In this document: positions 22,301 through 33,792 of the stretch, in pieces | Position numbering within the stretch: the first letter of the stretch is position 1 | Layout of the letters: each line of letters starts with the position of its first letter | Source: Ustilaginoidea virens | Taxonomy: Eukaryota; Ascomycota; Sordariomycetes; Hypocreales; Clavicipitaceae | NCBI RefSeq assembly: GCF_000687475.1 | Contig: NC_057318.1 | Location: 3,596,001-3,660,000 of the forward strand | Direction of reading: 5' to 3' | DNA length: 64,000 nucleotides | Position numbers and translations under genes: made by a program | Notes under the pieces: generated by a model | The model's database searches: none | What the model saw: only the letters and a program-made list of their open reading frames with translations | Told to the model about the DNA's origin: nothing

Positions 22301-22749
22301 AAAAAAAGGAAAATAACACTGCAGAAAGGAGAAAGAGAAAGGGTGGCGAACGGCATGGCATCGTCAGGATTCCTGCCCGACTAGCCGAAAACATGTCCAG
22401 CTTGAAAGCTTGACTCGATGCATGAAAAACGAACAGCAAGATACGAGAAGAGCCGAGATTGCTTTATAAAACACGGGGGAAAAAAAAGAGAAATGATTAA
22501 AAAAAAAAAAAAGGCAAGAGACCCAAAGCAAGAGGAGTGCTTGAAGAGTGGTATTTGCAGTCGAGATTGCTCAAACTCCTTTCCCAATGCAGAACATCAT
22601 GGAATAAAAAACGCCCAAGTCGCAGGATGCCGCTTCAAATGTGTCGTCTATGTCGCTGTGTGAATGGTGCAAGATGCCTGCTCCGCTGTTTGCCCCGAAT
22701 GGAAGTTGGAATTCATAAGCCGCAGTTCGCATATTATCAAGACGATGAA

Positions 22750-22786
<37 letters not shown>

Positions 22787-22847
22787 TCGTCGCCGTCGTC
22801 GTCGTGACCATGTCGTGGCCGTCCCCAGATGCCGTCGTTTGTGGTTG
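19386..22847. other. gene-poor stretch rich in simple repeats
   Basis: This 3.5-kb stretch follows ARL1. Simple repeats include (GCTC)n at 19943-19963, (CGTCA)n near 20096-20118, (CATGG)5 at 20701-20725, (GCATC)n at 20734-20757 and (GCCGCT)n at 21430-21456. Two long plus-strand open frames (about 19856-20869 and 20836-21849) overlap each other. They have repeat-driven composition and no domain, so I do not call them genes. A short better-looking frame near 20130-20228 is mentioned in the findings. Confidence 0.5.
22741..22786 (+). repeat. GAT trinucleotide microsatellite
   Basis: Uninterrupted GAT/ATG units (about 12) lie roughly 60 bp downstream of the stop codon of the unrecognised minus-strand gene, probably in its 3' UTR. 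Confidence 0.9.
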
Positions 22848-23316
22848 TCACATGATGGTCGCATACTCCTGGTAGCGATCCCAGCCAAAGCCGCCCATGC
22901 CCATGCCCATGCCCACGCCCATGCCCACGCCCACGCCCACGCCCACGCTCACGCCGCATTGAGAAGAGGCAAGCATGCTGGGCAGAGGCAGCGCTGCTGC
23001 GAGCATCGGACCTTGGATGGGCGGCGAACCAAAGTAGAAGGGGCTTGACGAGTAGGGCTGGGTGAAGGCCAGGGCGGGAGGAGAGGAGGGCATCTGGACG
23101 TCGCTCATGCCCAGGGTCGTCCACACCGGCGTGCTATCGGATTCGGCCGACGAGGTGGCCAGGCCTGGGCTCGAAGGCAGGACTCGCCAGGCGTCGACTG
23201 CGGGGAGGGAGCTGCTTGGCGGAGGCTGCGACCAGAAAGCACTGGCGGGAGAAGAGCTGGGCAGCAGCGGAGGCTGGCGGACGAGATGGACGACGCGAGG
23301 CGCCAGCGCGGGGGGC

Positions 23317-23347
<31 letters not shown>

Positions 23348-23996
23348 GAGGCTTCATGAGAGCCATGAGGCTGGACTTGACCTCGTCGCTCTTGCCGATC
23401 AACAGCTCTCCGGCACCCTCCTCCTCGAGGCCTTCCAGAGCGGTGGCGTGGGCGCGATAGACGAACCTGTTGACGGCCTGGACGAAGTCGTCGTGCAGCT
23501 TGCGGCACTGCTGGTCCTTGTCGGGCCAGTCATACGTGTTGGCCTTGGCGTCGACGCAGTGGACCTGCTCGTGGTAGCCGACCAGAGCAGCGATGGTGTC
23601 GGGCGTGAGCTTGTAGGCAACTTCGTTGCGGAGCACCATGTCGACGTGGACAATGTAGGCTTCGACGTGGACGAGGCGATGGCTGAAGAGGAGGTGGTGC
23701 TCGAGGGGATCGGCAGGCATGTCGGGATCGGCGTCGAGGTCGGCGTCGGGGTGGTCGGCGTCGGCCAGGTTGGGGAGCATGAGCGAGGCAAGGGTCCAGA
23801 TGGCGTTGGGCGACGACAGCAGGTCGGCCAGGCATCTCTGGTGCTGGGGAACGCTGTTGAGCGGGCGCTTTACGCGACTGACTCGCTTCAGGGTTTGCGT
23901 CAGCCAAGGCTCGACCTTGTTGCCCAGCACGACATTGACCGAGGAGGCCCTGGGGGCGAAGGCGGCAGCCGAGGCAGGGAGGAGCTGGACTGGCAT
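22848..23996 (-). CDS. unrecognised protein with proline run and Gly-Val/Met tail
   Basis: This is a single frame of 382 aa with a real ATG at 23996. I do not recognise the family. Residues about 1-200 look like a folded, mostly helical domain, with a hydrophobic/charged pattern such as LEHHLLFSHRLVHVEAYIV and KLTPDTIAALVGYHEQV. A run of about ten prolines follows (from a GGC-type repeat at 23310-23342), then a Ser/Pro-rich disordered half. The tail of alternating Gly-Val and Gly-Met pairs is encoded by a hexamer repeat, and the protein ends GWDRYQEYATIM. No signal peptide or membrane segment is seen. Third-position GC is high, as in the neighbouring genes. The regular first half argues for a real gene. 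Confidence 0.6.
22894..22953 (-). repeat. coding hexamer tandem repeat (CCCATG / CCCACG)
   Basis: About ten hexamer units alternate CCCATG and CCCACG on the plus strand. Read on the minus strand they encode the Gly-Val/Gly-Met tail of the unrecognised protein. Because each unit is in frame, length variation would change only the tail length. Confidence 0.85.
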
Positions 23997-24222
23997 GTCT
24001 TGGGAGCGGTTGGGAGCGTTGCGTTGGGTGGCAGCGGAAGAGCTTGAGAGACGAGGGGGGGGGGGGGGGCGGTTTGTGTTTCGGTCGGAGATGGTTCAGC
24101 GGTCAGCGGTCGGCGAGTCGGCGAGACATCCAGTCCAGTCCAGTCCAGTCCAGTCCAGTCCAGGCGGGGGAGAAACAGAAGAAAGGGAAAAAGTGAGAAA
24201 AAAAATGAAAAAAAAAAAAAAA

Positions 24223-24266
<44 letters not shown>

Positions 24267-27200
24267 TGACCAAGGCGGCGAGGCAAAGCAGGCGGTTTTA
24301 TCGGCAGCTGTTTGGCCGTGGAGATGGCACGATGTCGTCGCCTGCTGGGCGGCCGCGGCCAAGATGAAAAGATGAAACAGAAAAGACAAGGGCGGACGAA
24401 GGTTGTTGTGTTGGTGGAGAGCTGGGAGGAAGCGCTTCAGCAATGCGGAGGGGTGGCGGCCAGGTGGAGATATACTTTCTCCAGTCTGCTTAACATACCT
24501 TAGGTACCTACCTTAGGTACCTTACCTAGGTGCATACCTAGGTACCTAAGGTAAGGAAGGAGGTAGGTAGGTACCTGGTAACCAATCTTGTGGTCAGCAA
24601 GGCACATGCAAGTGGCTGGAGCATCACGGCCAGCTGCGGCCAACTGACGAGATCTGCCAACTGACTGCCAGCGCGCGTCTGATGGGCTTGCCTTGGACCG
24701 ACCGACCGCTGGACTGGACCTGCACCTGCACCACCTGCACCGACCCCATTGATCGACCCTGGTTATGCGCCGCCGGAAACCCCGTCAAAACGGTCAACTC
24801 AACTCCATCATGCCCAGACTGACTCCGCCACGCCCACCTATGTACCTACATAGGTACATACCTTAGGTATGTTTGGATGTATGCACGCTGCAAGCCCAGC
24901 TGGCTGGCGGCAACCCAGACGCCTCTCCCTCGGTGCCAGCAGCCCAGTTGACTTTGGATTGTCCCGTCGTCTGGTCCCAGCCGTCTTCCTCGCGCGACGG
25001 TTACCGAACCAGGGTTTGCAAACTTGGAAGCTGGAGCTCGCAGCTTGGTGCTCCGTACACCCGTACTCCGTACTATGTACTCTGTACTCTGTTCTCTGTA
25101 CACAAGCTCAGCGCCGCTGGGTTACGATGGTCGTGGCGTGCAAAAATAGGTCGGGCCGCATCTCATCGGCAGGCTGGGGGGTGTGCCGTCATCAATCTGC
25201 GCCATCATCCCATCTTCCCATCTGCCACGCCCGCTGGCTGCCATCCTGGATCCACGGCATCCATCCATCCATCTGGACCCAACGGCCCGACCACCCAGCA
25301 AAGACCCCTTTTCTTGCTTCATGATTCTTGCCTGCGCGGCCTGTGTGCGCGCCAAGAACTCGGAGCATTTCAAGCTACTCCGGGTTGCTGCTCTCCTGTC
25401 CCCCGTCGTCATCTTGTCTTGTCTGCCGAGTACTCCGTACTCCCTACTCCGTAGCTGAAAGCTGCGTTGCAACGCCACCACACAACGTTGCCCTGTCCTT
25501 TGATCCGCGGTGCTGCTAGTCCGATTTCGCTTTGCCGCGCGAGTGGGCTTGTTGGCACTCGTATCCTTGTTCCTTTCCACGGCCGAAAAGTCCACGTCTG
25601 GCATTGCTCCGGTATGCCAATCCCAACTCCACTCCCCATAAGCGCAAGGAAACAAGGGAACCTGGTTTGCGCAAAGTCGACACGACACGCCCATACTACC
25701 CGTCACTCGACTCTTGCGAGGGAGCCAAAGAGGAAGCCGACCCAAGGCAGAGAGAGAGAGAGAGCCTCGTGTCGAACCAAAAGCAGAAGCATTCAACACA
25801 GGAGGAGTTGCGTTGCTGGACAGAGTACCGAGTACTCCGTAGGTACCTATGCAGGTGTTTGTCCTAAAACGAGACTCGGGTTAGCCAACCCCCCATCCAT
25901 GGCCGCAAGATGAGCGTCCTGAAAGCCGACGGCGGCTACTTTTTGGCATTGACTGACTGAAGACAGATACCGAGTCATGATGCATTGTGCCGCCTACTCA
26001 CTCCATCGCACCACACACACGGCGCATCCCTGGTACTGGGGGCGTTTCGTTCAACCTGTCGCGTCGTCGTAGCCGTCAGAAAATCCCACAATCTCCCATG
26101 ACACCTACCGGATCGCCCCTCTCCCAGAGCGGCAAAGGCTCGAGACATCATCTTCTCACTCCACTCCCGACGAGGTGAAGAGTGCAACTTGCGCGGCATC
26201 GGCAGCCAGCGGAATGGCAAAGGCAAGGCTTGTTCTGTTCTGTTCAATCACGTAAATCTTCCCTCTCCTGCCTGGCAGCTAGGTTGGTGCAAACGCTGCA
26301 GAAGCAAAGAAGCAGGTTCTTGACCCGCTCCCAACAACCCCCAAGTCCCCGTGGTTGAATCAACCTTGTCCGCATCATGTTCGTAGTTGCCTGTATTCCG
26401 TAGCTCCAGGTCAGGCTTCTCAACAAGATGAAAATATGCCGATTTGCAGCATACACGGCGTATCCGATACCGTCCTCGTCTATATCCGGCTTCCCTGTTC
26501 TGGCGGAAACGAGCCTTCCCCCCCCCCCTTGGCTCTGAGTCTGGAACAGGGCAAGTAAGCCCTGCGATGTAGCATCTTTGTAAAAGATCTACGGGGAACC
26601 TTTTTTTTTTTCCTTCGTGGCGCAGACGCCAAAGAACGCTTTGCCACATCCACTGGTAGCAGCCTAGACAATTCCAAACCAAGGGGTCAACAGAGCCACA
26701 TGCTCTCACGTATGCGCATCAGTCCGGACACGCGTCGACGCGCCGACCAAGCTAACGCGGGGGCTGCATCAAAAGGGCGAAATTTAAATCGTCGAGACAT
26801 GTTAAACCGGATACTATGGACAGAGGGTATGTACCATTTCCGCCCAACACAGTGTGGTGAGTTTACAAGTCGGGCGGCCAAGTCAAGGGGGGGTAGAGTC
26901 ATCGTGGTCCGGACCTCGCGATAGAGACCAGTAAGTCATGAGACAATGGCCGCCTCTTGGAAAGCTGGGAGATTGCCGTTTGCCCCTGAACATGACGAGC
27001 CCCTCAAGGCGTTTTCACCTCATCTCGTGGGAATCGGATCCGGCGATAGCCATTCGCCGCCTGCCGACGGATGCGTCTGGAGGAAGCCTGCTCCGTTGAG
27101 GTATCCCTGAGCAAATGGAACGCAAGACTAAAATGTCCAGAGTTTAATGATTGATCAAACATCACAGGGTCCTGGCCATGCGGTTGGTCAGAGGCTGTTG

Positions 27201-29643
27201 CCGCTCGGCACAAGCTAGCGCACATATCCAGGGTTCCAGCAGCAATGGGAGTCTCGCCAAAAGCTCGGCCTGAGACCATGGCAGTAAAGGTGCCTGCCTG
27301 CCTGCCTGCCTGCCAGGGATCACGAAATCCGGAGAGCAGCAAGGTATTGAGGCGACAAACCGCCAAAGCACGGCAAGGAACCCGAACACGTCCGGCTTGT
27401 GATTGGTTCCAGAAATCAAGACCACGGCGAGTCCATGTGGTGCTGGTGGAGTTGACGCAGGTGTTGCCCGCAACGAAGCCGCCATGATTGGCCACAACTC
27501 ACTGCGAAGAGGCCAATGGTGATGGCATACTCGACTAGTCGTCAGTTGGGAGGCTTTTCCCCCGTCGACGGACGGGCGGCCTCCCTAATAGTCGGCAATG
27601 AAGTGTGTCCTATTCGGGAAACACACGGGGGCTAGCGCTTCGGCGAAAAGGGCGACCAAAAGAAGAAACCAGGTGAATGGCAGAAACAGGCAACATGTCC
27701 GTAATGTCGCGTCGCCAATCTGATGGAGAAGCGGATTATGGATGAGCGCCAACGTTCAACGGGGATTACCGCGACAGGGGAATGTCTGGAATGGTGGTGG
27801 CATTCGACAGCCCTATGGGTCCGTAGACGGCCGTGGACCTGCCTGCTTCCATTCTCTGGTGTGTGCGTTCCTCTCGCATCATGCTCCGTCACGTCACGCA
27901 CCCTGGCAAGAGATTCTGCGTGGCGTCGGCGCTGGCTCGGTGACCACAAGAATGTTTTCGCTGGTAAGCGCATCAAGCCGCCTCTGGAGCAGTTGCCGCG
28001 ATGGCGGTATGGCGACTCGACTCGACTCCATCCGAGATGGAAATGGCAAACGTCCACGCCATGCCTGGTGGGGTTTTGGAAGATGCCGGCTGAAAGACTC
28101 TGACCAAGTTCCGACCCCTGTAGGAGTCTCGATGCGCCCAGGATCAGGGTTCTGGCGTCTGGGAGAGGGAGCTTGTTGTTGTTGTTGTCTTTGGCCGCAA
28201 TGGAAGACTTCAAGTTGGGTCGAGGCGCAGGAAGCAAAGAATCGAGAGCTGCAGAGTACTCAGCCACAACCTTTAGCGATCCATCCATGCAGGGCATGGC
28301 CAGGCCGCCGCTGGCCCTGGCCCGTGCACAATCCAGCTGCTCCATCCCTAGACCTGCGGCAACGTGAATCGCAGCTTGCACCTGCCTGCACCTGCCTGCT
28401 CCTGCCTGCTCCTGCCTGCTCCTCCTGCCTGCTCCTGCCTGCGCCTGCCTGCGCCTGCCTGCACCACCTCTGCACCTGCCTACAAGAGACGCCATACTCC
28501 GTAGCAGCCCCCGACACCCAGCAGGCCAAGTCTCGTCTCACCCCAGCGCCACCGCTCAAAACCGCCATGCCAGCGCCGTCATGTCACCCCAGCAATTCGT
28601 AGCCCTCAACTTGCGCACGTCGACAATGCCGGCCCGTACAAGATCCCCCGCAGCCTCCGAGCACGGGATAGGATCACGCCCCCCCACCCTTGCGCGGCTA
28701 CGGGAAACTACGGATGAGCCCAATAGCCCACACGCGCCTTCCCCCCCACCCCCCCCCACACCCCGCCGCGTGGCTATGTTCCCGGCTTTCTCCGCACCGC
28801 CACCGCCACCGCCCCCGCCCCCGCCCCATTGAACCCTCCCCCCCCCCCTTTTTTTTTTTTTCCCTCACCGCGTCATGACGTCGGTTTTCAGAGTTCAAGG
28901 GCCGTCATGTCATTAATCGTCCATCGTGAGTGACACCTCGTCCCGTGACCAGCCGCCCGTCTCCCCTCACCGACAGAACTTTTCTTCCAGGAACCCGGAA
29001 CCACCACGGCTCGGCGTACCTCGGCATGGCATTGGGGCGGGCCAATTGCGCAGCACCAGGCCCGTATCTTGGGAAAACCCCGCCGCGGAGGCTCGATCAG
29101 GTGGCCAGATGCGAAACGTCTCCCTCGTCTGCCGTGTTGCGCACGTGTCGAAGCGCGGGGAATTGGCTGCTGCGAAAGGGCAGCTGGACGTAATGGAATG
29201 CCTTTGTCGATTCGACAGTGTGGTGTCTTGTTGCGGGTGCCCTGATTTGGCTGCATCAGTCACTGCCACGCGGCGAATTCAAGTCCCAGTCACAGAGAGT
29301 CCCCGATTAAGAAATAATAAGGATTATCAAATTCAGATCCCAACCCATCTCCATCCCATCTCCATCACTTCAGTGTTTTCCTGCTCCTCACTGATTGGAC
29401 ACACACACACACACACACACCACCACCACCACACAAATGTCCTCCTCGATAATAGCCATAGCGTGGCCTCATGTCGTCTGTGAGTAACGTGCTGCGCAAG
29501 TTGAAATGCCGTGCTAGAACCGCCCTGGACATGGAATAGCATGTCAACCAAGATAAATTCCTCCATGTCCGTACAAAAAGCTGCAAAAGAAAAAAGAAAA
29601 AAAAGAAAAAGAAAACATGTGTTGCCCAGTCCACCGCGCCTGG
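23997..29643. other. 5.6-kb gene-poor stretch with low-complexity tracts and palindromic motifs
   Basis: No convincing gene was found. The 5' end holds a G12 run (24058-24069), (CCAGT)n at 24130-24163 and poly-A followed by (AG)n at 24208-24262. Other tracts are (CCTG)n at 27291-27313, a (CCTGCTCCTGC)-type array at about 28377-28476, C-runs near 28740-28850 and (AC)n with CACC units at 29399-29432. Two motif families recur here: CCTTAGGTACC (24493-24579, 24837-24866) and GTACTCCGTAC (25050-25100, 25428-25454, 25823-25850, 28494-28503). Open frames are many but mutually overlapping and without domains. Confidence 0.5.
24493..24579. repeat. cluster of CCTTAGGTACC / CCTAGGTACC palindromic motifs
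   Basis: At least six overlapping copies of ACCTTAGGTACC, ACCTAGGTGC and ACCTAGGTACCTAAGGT lie within 90 bp. The units are nearly self-complementary. Similar copies occur near 24850, 33130, 46340, 52630, 52950 and 60300. Confidence 0.75.
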
Positions 29644-32215
29644 TCATCCATCCAGCTCCCTGGCCACGCCTCGTGAGATCCAGTCGGCGAGCGCCATGGT
29701 CGTGATCATGGGATTGACGCCGCTTGCACTGGGGAAAACGCTGGCATCGGCCACGTACAGGTTGCTGGTGCCCCAAACCTTGCCATGCATGTCCACGACC
29801 CCGGACTCCTCGTCGGCGCTCATGCGGCAGGATCCCATCTGATGAGCCGATAGAGATATCGCCACCGGCGGCTCGTTTCCGACCCGTCGGAGCTCCCTGA
29901 TCCATGCCGCAAAGTCGGCGTCAGTGAACTCTGGGTCCTCGCCGGCTTGAAGCTCGGCCTGCCTCTTGCCGCCGTCTTTGGGTGTGAAGGGTGCCAGGTG
30001 ATGGTAGTGGGGTCGGATCTCGGTGGCTCCTGTGACGTAGCATATTTTGGCCAAAGCAACAACACCCTCAAGGGCGTGCTGACGATCAAAGTCGGACATG
30101 GTGTAGTCGATCCGGGGCGTGCCCTTGTCGGGGTCTGCATACACGCGGCCAGTGTCGCGGTCCCTGACCAAGGAAATGAAGGTTCCCAGGTGCCTATACT
30201 TCAGCGCCAACACCTTGGCATCGACACCGTCCTTCCACGACTGAACGGCAAACGTCGTGTAGGGCTTAACGGACAAGTTTGCTCGCGGTCAGCGTGGGTA
30301 TACATTCAACGTGCGGCACAACGGCCAGAGACGGGAGCCGACTCACAACGTTGCAGGTAGGCTCCAGCTTGGCTCCATGGCCTTTTCCGTCCAGGTTGTC
30401 AAACTCGCTGACGTAGGACGTGATGATGCCTCCTTCCCACGACAGCATCTCCCGCGTTCCGAAGACGGCGGAAACAAGATTCGTCGGGTGCAGATGAAGG
30501 TTTCTTCCGACTTGACGGTTCTAATATTTCGCGCAAATGCCAATGTGTCAGGAACACGCGAAAAAAAAAAGAAAAAAAAAAAAAAAAGGATGCTTGAGCC
30601 CCCCTATTTCGCTCCCAGCACTTCCCCTCTCCCGTCAGTCACTCACCATGACGCCACTCTTGGCAAGGATGACGGGGCTCCATATGGATCCGCCAGACAC
30701 AATGACCTTTTTGGCCTTGATGACAACTCGTCGCTGGGTTCGGGAGGATGTCGCCTCATGCAGATGCCCATTTTCGCCTCGTGCGGTCCACAAGCCTTCT
30801 ACTCCCGTTGCCGTGACTCCGTCCTCGGCGAAAAGGACCCTGTCCACGGCGAATCCTTCCATGAACTCGGCACCGGCTTTGCCGGCAGCGGGGAGCCAGG
30901 CCACGGCGGGGCCTCTCTTCTCGCCTGAGCCGCAGCCAAGGTGGCAGTGGCCGCAGTAGTGTTCCTTGCCGGCCGTGTTCTGCTCGACAGCGCCGCCCTT
31001 CCAGCCCAGCTTCTGGGCACCATCCAGCAAGGCCTGGTTGCGCCCATTGTGGCGGATCGCATCCTTGCTGGCGCCGACAAAGTCCCAAACCCGATCCATG
31101 CTGTCGTCAAAGTCGCTCGAGGCAAACAGCGGCAACCCACTCGCGGCCCACTCGTCACGGACATGATCTTCCAATCGAAAGCAAACGCTCCAGTTGACGG
31201 TGCCGCCGCCGCCCCACGAGCCGCCACAAATGACCCCCGTGCTGTTGGAATCCGAGAAGTAGGCGCCGCCGGCGTCAAGAAGATAATGAGAGGCGGCAGG
31301 TTGAGTCATGGGCAACTGCGTTGGCGGAAAGTAGTAACCTTTGTCGACCACGATAACTCTATGTCCAGCTTCGGCTATGTTCTTGGCCGAGACACCGCCG
31401 CCGCATCCCGATCCGACAATGACCACGTCGGTCGAAATTTCGTGAATCCCCGTTCCGGCAGGCACCTGGAGAAAGTCGTAGTCGTGGCCTTGGTTTGGCT
31501 TCCAATCACGAGGAACGTCTGAATAGCCCGAGATGTCCCGGAACCACTGGCTTTGGACAGAATTTGCCAGTTGGGCCAGTGATGCAATCGATTTGCAGAG
31601 CATCCGGAGAGCAGTGAAACGAGACGAGGCCCAAGACTGCAAGATTTCTTGTCGGATTTTGGTGGGCTGTTGGGCGATGGGAGTCCAATACCCAGTCAGG
31701 AGCCTGCTACCCAGGTACCCGCTGTCGCAAGCGCATGACGAGTCAGCCAGGATGAAGAATGTCGAGTTGCGCAGAAGCGAAGCGGCTTTTCAACGGCATG
31801 AAAACGGCATTGTGGTAGCCTTTGAATGACATGAGGTCCAGACTCACCCGAGGAGATTCAAGACTGTGCTCAACTGGCCACGCTGGGGATTATCCGCAAT
31901 CGACCGTAGGCAGCTATCTCTAACGTTGGCATCCTGAGAAGGACGGTACTCGAGATAGTCCTTGACCTTGTTTCTCGGGGGGGGCTTGGAAAGAGCTGAG
32001 ACGCAGTCGTCGACAAGCTTCTCGAAGTCCCTGTCTGATAGAACAATGCTACCCCTCTTGTCCGTCACCGCAGAAGAGGTAGCCGAGGTGATGGACGGCA
32101 AGATGCCATCGACAAGGGCAAACAAGGTCTCCCATTGAGCTTCCGTCATAAAGTCCCTGGATGGAGCATCCGGCAGCAGGGTTGGCTGGGGACCCTCGGC
32201 ATTGGAATTGGCCAT
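29644..32215 (-). CDS. FAO1: long-chain fatty alcohol oxidase/dehydrogenase (GMC family)
   Basis: Four exons on the minus strand: 32215-31848, 31721-30647, 30520-30347 and 30264-29644, giving 745 aa, the usual size for this enzyme. The FAD-binding Rossmann motif is VVIVGSGCGGGVSAKNIAEA. Also seen are the GMC segments GGSWGGGGTVNWS, KKVIVSGGSIWSPVILAKSG and NRQVGRNLHLHP. The C-terminal catalytic region contains SAHQMGSCRM and ASVFPSASGVNPMITTMALA. Such enzymes oxidise long-chain alcohols to aldehydes in the omega-oxidation/alkane pathway, often at peroxisomal or microsomal membranes, making H2O2. The ends of exons 1-3 are GTGAGT donors. The last acceptor (TTAAG, 30266-30265) is less typical but keeps frame. 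No classic C-terminal SKL is present (it ends RELDG). Confidence 0.92.
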
Positions 32216-32514
32216 GCCGCAGGAGATTTATCAAGCAGTAGCAGTCGGTCCCGATTTCGCTGGGGGAACGCGTCTTCACGCGATTTGGCAAAGTCGACAG
32301 GTGAGTTCCTCGGCGTGAGGACAGGAGACGCAAAACCGGACAGTTGGTAGTGGAGCTGGACAGACGAGGCGGCGAGGTTTTGGGGTAAAGCAGGTCGACA
32401 AAACTCGGGCTCGGATTCGCAGTTATGAGAAGCCCCTGATGCGTCTGGGATGGGAGCCGTGGACTTTTGAAAGCACTGCGGCAAGGGCAATAAGCGGATT
32501 AGCTCTGGAATAGC

Positions 32515-32560
<46 letters not shown>

Positions 32561-33257
32561 GGGAGGCAAAGGGCCGGGTGTGGAAGACAGACAGACCTCC
32601 GCTGTGCCTCATGAGCCCTGAATACCTACCCCTACCGAGGTAGGCGTACTGGGAGGTCGTAAAGTAAGCTGCTGCATGAATACCAGATGAATCCAGACAC
32701 GACTCGGCTTGGCTAGGGTGCATGTGTTCTTAGGGAGGCACGGCCGGGACCAGGACGGGAGCTTGTTCTTCTGCCGAGGCACCGTTGCCGGGTCGCAAAA
32801 ACGGGTGCAACGGGTGCAACGGGTGCAAAGGGTGCAAAGTTCAATATGTCTGGTGCGGCGACGATCGACAGCGAAGCAATCAATAGTTCCATGACTAGTG
32901 CGGAGCAGCCTGTGGAGCAGCCGGCGCGGGGACGATGGCCATCACCGCGATTGGTCGCATCAGCACGCATCAGGTCGCTTCTTCTTCAAAGCTGTTGACA
33001 GTTTTCCCGTTCCTTTCGCTTTGAATGATATAACGTAGGGGCGGTTCGTAAGGTTAGATCAAAAGGGTCTGGTTGGTTTGAAGAGCGAGGTTGTGGCTTC
33101 ACCAATTACCGCATAAGCCCGCATAACCTAGGTACATGCAAGGTACCTAGGTAGGTGCCTACAGGTGTATAATATACGAGCTAGCAAGGGCCGCGAAGAT
33201 GCCTATAATAGGTTTAGCCGGCAAAACTGCCCGTCCCAGACGCGTACCCACCTTGAC

Positions 33258-33273
33258 TACGGAGTACTCCGTA
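33258..33273. repeat. perfect 16-bp palindrome TACGGAGTACTCCGTA
   Basis: The sequence equals its own reverse complement. Partial copies of the same motif occur at 3931-3955, 12832-12848, 25050-25100, 25428-25454, 25823-25850, 46363-46384 and 60520-60530, always outside genes. Confidence 0.9.
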
Positions 33274-33447
33274 CAGAGAGTACGCAAACGCAAACATGAA
33301 AGTAGTGGATCCTCAAGTCTGCACTGTTGACAGCAAGAATACAGCAAAAATACAGCACGGGCCGCTAAATCTGCGACATTCGGGATTTCGATCCTCCCCT
33401 TTGGCCAAGAGGTAGTAGGTAAGGTAGGTACTTGGGTGATGACGGTA

Positions 33448-33456
33448 CATGCATCG
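33448..33456. repeat. left target-site duplication CATGCATCG of the outer transposon
   Basis: CATGCATCG directly abuts the left terminal inverted repeat and is matched exactly by 46324-46332 directly outside the right one. Confidence 0.85.
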
Positions 33457-33565
33457 GAGACTACATATCAACCGACCTATGCCCCCCCCTAGTCATCCGA
33501 CCCCCCCATAATAACTTAACTAACCTGACCATTACTATGGGCTGTATCATTAATTTAATTGGTTT
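33457..33565 (+). repeat. left terminal inverted repeat (109 bp)
   Basis: It starts GAGACTACATATCAACCG and contains two C-runs. It pairs with the reverse complement of 46215-46323 at roughly 90% identity. Most mismatches are transitions, as expected from RIP. Confidence 0.85.
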
Positions 33566-33792
33566 ACTAGTCAGGGATATTTAAAATTAATACGAGATTA
33601 ATATAGATTATATTATTAAGAGTGCACTTAAAATCCATTTGCGATTGGCTTAGTAAGGAATGAATTGTCTGCAGGTTATATGTAACCCCTAAAGTAAACG
33701 CCTACTTACCTATGCTATTTTTCTTCCCTTCCTTTTAACACATTTAAATCCCTCTAGTATACACATTATTACCGTCTTTTTTTATAACGAAA

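Larger units (their letters stand above)
32216..33456. other. intergenic stretch left of the transposon island
   Basis: This region upstream of the alcohol oxidase holds an A42 tract at 32516-32557 and a (CGGGTGCAA)n array at 32812-32849. CCTAGGTACC-type motifs lie at about 33126-33165. A perfect palindrome is listed separately. No gene is evident. Confidence 0.5.

Noticed and set aside
22741..22953. Short direct repeats considered as a CRISPR array
   Set aside because: They are uninterrupted micro- and minisatellites without unique spacers, in a eukaryotic genome.
23286..24375. Plus-strand frames of more than 200 codons overlapping the unrecognised minus-strand gene
   Set aside because: They are antisense frames of a GC-rich gene, and their Gly/Arg/Val-rich composition is what the reverse frame of a Pro/Ala-rich gene gives.
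25122..25799. Minus-strand open frame of 225 codons
   Set aside because: It overlaps plus-strand frames of similar size, has mixed low-complexity composition and no family resemblance.
27632..28495. Minus-strand open frame of 287 codons
   Set aside because: It is rich in Gly-Arg-Gln-Ala repeats produced by the CCTGCTCCTGC array, with an equally long frame on the opposite strand. There is no recognisable domain.
33481..33490. Alternative 7-bp target duplication GACCTAT near the transposon ends
   Set aside because: GACCTAT occurs inside both TIR outer parts as a by-product of the inverted repeat. The exact 9-bp CATGCATCG sits symmetrically, directly outside the aligned TIR ends, and explains the borders better.
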